A stretch of DNA of 7,475 nt from Candidatus Bathycorpusculum sp. (GTDB lineage Archaea > Thermoproteota > Bathyarchaeia > Bathyarchaeales > Bathycorpusculaceae). The stretch is from assembly GCA_009779045.1 (NCBI GenBank), contig WREZ01000059.1:1-7475 (forward strand), read 5' to 3'. Position numbers and translations under genes: made by a program. This document shows positions 5,711 through 7,475 of the stretch, one piece after another (the first letter of the stretch is position 1; each line of letters begins with the position of its first letter). The notes beneath the pieces were generated by a model. The model made no database searches. It was not told the DNA's origin and saw nothing but the letters and a program-made list of their open reading frames with translations.

Positions 5711-5773
5711 CTCCTTCGTGGGAGGAGGGGAAGTCCACCACCAACCCTATCACACCCCTTCCCTTTCTCCCAT
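5711..5773 (+). ncRNA. Candidate structured small RNA
   Basis: In the plus-strand RNA, GTGGGAGGAGGGGAAG (5718-5733) pairs with 5758-5773 in an uninterrupted 16-bp helix that includes three G-U pairs, closing a 24-base loop (5734-5757). The loop is C/A-rich, has no G, and contains CCACCACCAACCC. The three G-U pairs would be A-C mismatches on the other strand, which favours plus-strand transcription. A TATA-like box lies about 25 bp upstream, and a T-rich stretch with a short palindrome (5797-5808) could end the transcript. No C/D, H/ACA, SRP, RNase P or tRNA features were seen. It could instead be a DNA-level purine/pyrimidine tract or chance pairing. Confidence 0.4.
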
Positions 5774-5881
5774 ACCTCTAAACAAACAATTATTCTCAAT
5801 TTTAATTGACTATTTTCGTTTATACAAACTTCCCAAGTTAGTTGAATGAATTATCCAGTATTGACAAAATGTGTTTTATAC

Positions 5882-5903
5882 CTTAAACTCAAAAGGGTTT
5901 AAG
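5882..5903. promoter_or_regulatory. Inverted repeat, likely operator of the ABC operon
   Basis: CTTAAAC (5882-5888) and GTTTAAG (5897-5903) are perfect 7-bp arms separated by 8 bp. In RNA the stem could extend to 9 pairs around an AAAA loop. The repeat sits 9 bp before the TATA box at 5913 and directly after another TATA-like TTTTATACC (5874-5882), where a dimeric repressor or activator would control the ABC operon. No regulator gene is visible in the window. Confidence 0.4.
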
Positions 5904-5912
5904 TAGATTGCA

Positions 5913-5920
5913 TTTTATAG
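5913..5920 (+). promoter_or_regulatory. TATA box of the ABC transporter operon
   Basis: TTTTATAG is the box A-like element closest to the ATPase start. It predicts a transcript start near 5942 and an untranslated leader of roughly 100 bases. The similar TTTTATACC at 5874 is an alternative that would lengthen the leader. Confidence 0.4.
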
Positions 5921-6039
5921 TAACATGACTGAAGGATTATTTTCCTTTGATATTATGCGTTTGAATATGAAGGTTTGCTCTTAATGAGTGTCTTCTATTT
6001 CTCGCTTAACAGATCAACAACAATATTTGGGGTAGAGCT

Positions 6040-6762
6040 ATGGGTAATCAAAAGGTCACTACTATTACTAATACTACTACTGTGGAGGCGTTGAATCTAA
6101 CTAAAGAGTTTGATTTTCAGAATTCAAAGGTTTTAGCATTAGGTGATGCAACTTTTAGTATTGTTTTAGGCGAGTTTGTTGTTATTTTGGGGCATTCGGG
6201 CTCTGGTAAGAGTACTTTGTTAAATCTTGTAGGCGGGTTAGATAAACCTTCAAATGGTACAATTAAGGTGTGTAATACAGATTTATCTTCTTTAGATGAT
6301 AATGCTCTTTCTTCTTTTAGATCTTTAAATATTGGGTTTATTTTTCAAACTTATAATCTTGTTTCCACTTTAACGTCTCTTGAAAACATTTATTTTCCTA
6401 TGAAATTGGCTAATTTTGAGGATGAGCAATTAATTAAAGAAAGGGCTGATGAGCTTTTAGCTTTAGTTGGTTTAACAAGTAGGGCTGATTATCTTCCTTT
6501 TCAACTAAGTTGTGGTGAACAGCAAAGAGTAGCTATAGCCCGAGCGCTTGTAAATGATCCTTCACTAATTTTAGCTGATGAGCCTACAGGAAATTTAGAC
6601 TGGGTTACTGGTAAAGAAATTATCTCTTTTTTAAAACAGATAAGTAGAGATCAAAAGAAGACTATGATTGTTGTAACTCATGATGAGCGTTTAGTAGAGT
6701 TTGCTGATGTTGTTATGAGGCTTGAAAAAGGGAGAATCGTAAGTATTGTTAGGTCTTCTTGA
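6040..6762 (+). CDS. ABC transporter ATPase, LolD/MacB type
   Basis: A 240-residue nucleotide-binding subunit, normal length for the family. Walker [10 protein letters not shown] is at 51-59, the Q-loop glutamine at 103, the signature LSCGEQQ at 156-162, Walker B LILADEP at 176-182 with catalytic E181, the D-loop GNLD at 184-187 and the switch histidine at 214. The signature has Cys in place of the usual first Gly of LSGGE, a tolerated but uncommon change. The segment [26 protein letters not shown] is typical of the LolD/MacB/FtsE group, which drives mechanotransmission-type export of lipids, peptides or antibiotics rather than classical substrate import. An in-frame stop lies just upstream near 6007, and ATG 6040 is the first start after it; the Shine-Dalgarno (GGGGTAG) is weak. 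The gene overlaps the FtsX-type permease gene, which fixes its partner. The substrate cannot be told from sequence. Confidence 0.93.
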   Translation: MGNQKVTTITNTTTVEALNLTKEFDFQNSKVLALGDATFSIVLGEFVVILGHSGSGKSTLLNLVGGLDKPSNGTIKVCNTDLSSLDDNALSSFRSLNIGFIFQTYNLVSTLTSLENIYFPMKLANFEDEQLIKERADELLALVGLTSRADYLPFQLSCGEQQRVAIARALVNDPSLILADEPTGNLDWVTGKEIISFLKQISRDQKKTMIVVTHDERLVEFADVVMRLEKGRIVSIVRSS

Positions 6763-7475
6763 TTTTGCCAAAAAAAGTTTTAGGCATAGGAAATTTCAGC
6801 CTGCCATAACTCTTATAGGTTTAACTATATGTGTTGCAAGTACTATTTTCTTAGTTTTACTTGGACAAGGTTTAGGTTTACTTTTTACCCAAAATACGGG
6901 AACTCGGTTTGTAAACTTTTTATCAAGTACTATTTCTCAATTTATCTACTTTGACACTGCCCTTATTTTTCTAGTTGGTATGGTTGTGATTTATTTTCTT
7001 TTTTCTTCACTTATGGTTGATCGGCAAAAAGATGTAGGTTTGATAAAGGCGTTAGGCAGTAAGGAGAATCTTGGTTTTGGTTATGTTATGGCTGAGCCGT
7101 TGCTTATATCTATTTATGGTTGTATTAGTGGTGGGCTTTTGGGTTCTGTTGCTTTTGTTATTTATTCTGCATGGTTTTTGCCTAATGTGCTCTTATCTCA
7201 GGGGTTGATTTGTTTGTTTTTGTTTTTAGGCTTTTTAGTGATTTCTTTTTTGTGTTCTTGGATTATTTCTAGTCGTAGGGCGGAAGCGTTTTTTAGGGTT
7301 ACGCCGGTTAACTTGTTTGCGGGTGATACGCAAAATTTTGATTTTGTTAAAGAACAATTAGAGGGTTTAAGAAAGTTTCTTGACAGGTTGCCTTGGTCTC
7401 TTCAAACGGTTCTTAAAGGTATAATTCGCAGTAGATCTAGGTCAAAGACTGCGTTTGTTTGTCTTACGCTTTGCA
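6746..7475 (+). CDS. FtsX/MacB-like ABC permease, 3' partial
   Basis: The first 243 residues of a permease that runs off the right edge. The frame opens after a stop at 6740-6742. The first usable start is TTG 6746, which overlaps the ATPase gene by 17 bases and has GGGAG at 6730-6734 as Shine-Dalgarno. The opening [20 protein letters not shown] is the classic cytoplasmic amphipathic lead of FtsX-family permeases. Likely membrane segments are at about 20-46, 70-90, 112-142 and 152-175, with the family loop DRQKDVGLIKALGSKENL (92-109) after the second. Residues 217-243 (PWSLQTVLKGIIRSRSR and a new hydrophobic stretch) look like the start of a second repeat, implying a long two-unit permease. 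The link between segments 1 and 2 is only about 25 residues, far shorter than the large external domain of MacB. With the upstream ATPase it should form a membrane exporter. Confidence 0.88.
   Translation, partial: MLGLLDFAKKSFRHRKFQPAITLIGLTICVASTIFLVLLGQGLGLLFTQNTGTRFVNFLSSTISQFIYFDTALIFLVGMVVIYFLFSSLMVDRQKDVGLIKALGSKENLGFGYVMAEPLLISIYGCISGGLLGSVAFVIYSAWFLPNVLLSQGLICLFLFLGFLVISFLCSWIISSRRAEAFFRVTPVNLFAGDTQNFDFVKEQLEGLRKFLDRLPWSLQTVLKGIIRSRSRSKTAFVCLTLC

Larger units (their letters stand above)
5556..6039. other. Divergent regulatory region, no supported protein gene
   Basis: This stretch separates the minus-strand small genes from the plus-strand ABC operon, so it must hold promoters for both. 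It contains T-rich TATA-like boxes, including an exact 11-bp repeat TTTTTTATACC at 5647-5657 and 5685-5695. It also holds a GC-rich hairpin island (5711-5773), an AT palindrome CAATTTTAATTG (5797-5808) and an inverted repeat (5882-5903). Short open frames here lack convincing starts or composition. Confidence 0.6.

Noticed and set aside
5640..5760. Minus-strand frame of about 26 codons from GTG through the hairpin island
   Set aside because: The start is weak and there is no family signal; the strong pairing in the same place is better explained by RNA structure.
5925..6094. Two overlapping short frames (19 and 36 codons, joined by TAATG) ahead of the ABC ATPase
   Set aside because: The first would begin before the predicted transcript start, and the second owes its Leu-rich tail to ACT repeats of the ATPase N-terminus read in another frame.

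Overview
The window looks like accessory DNA from an AT-rich archaeon, possibly a Bathyarchaeia-like lineage; the lineage is a guess. The archaeal reading rests on T-rich TATA-type boxes (TTTTTATA, TTTTATAG) about 25 bp before predicted starts, one apparently leaderless gene, GGTG-type Shine-Dalgarno sites, U-rich tracts in place of strong GC terminators, and small Cys-rich proteins of a kind familiar from archaeal genomes. No tRNA, rRNA, CRISPR array or insertion sequence was seen.

Layout: (1) 3-380, the 3' end of a small multi-pass membrane protein. (2) 381-704, a spacer with a weak terminator, an operator-like palindrome and a TATA box placed for a leaderless start at 705. (3) 705-5033, a tight co-directional three-gene operon: a RapA/HepA-like SNF2 ATPase, a protein with a central charged coil and C-terminal Cys/His metal-binding clusters that starts on the ATPase's stop codon, and a protein with a helical N-terminus, a poly-Gln linker and an Mrr-like nuclease fold whose catalytic QxK has become LxR. 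(4) 5034-5555, two very small minus-strand genes of 30 and 55 codons, both Cys-bearing and each with a GGTG Shine-Dalgarno. (5) 5556-6039, a gene-poor stretch with a candidate structured RNA at 5711-5773, placed as if driven by a TATA box at 5685, and an inverted repeat plus TATA box ahead of the next operon. (6) 6040-7475, a LolD/MacB-type ABC ATPase overlapping an FtsX-type permease that runs off the window.

The most interesting unit is the three-gene operon. A SNF2 motor, a metal-binding coiled-coil partner and a nuclease-like protein suggest one nucleic-acid remodelling or surveillance complex. Defence, repair and RNA polymerase recycling all remain possible, and nothing here proves defence. 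The operon also shows a striking strand-composition reversal: the ATPase gene is very rich in G+T and the nuclease-like gene very rich in A+C on the same strand. The second point of interest is the small-RNA/small-protein region. The C/A-rich loop of the candidate RNA is complementary to the UUGGUG Shine-Dalgarno region of both tiny minus-strand genes, and those genes share a 12-bp sequence at their 3' ends.
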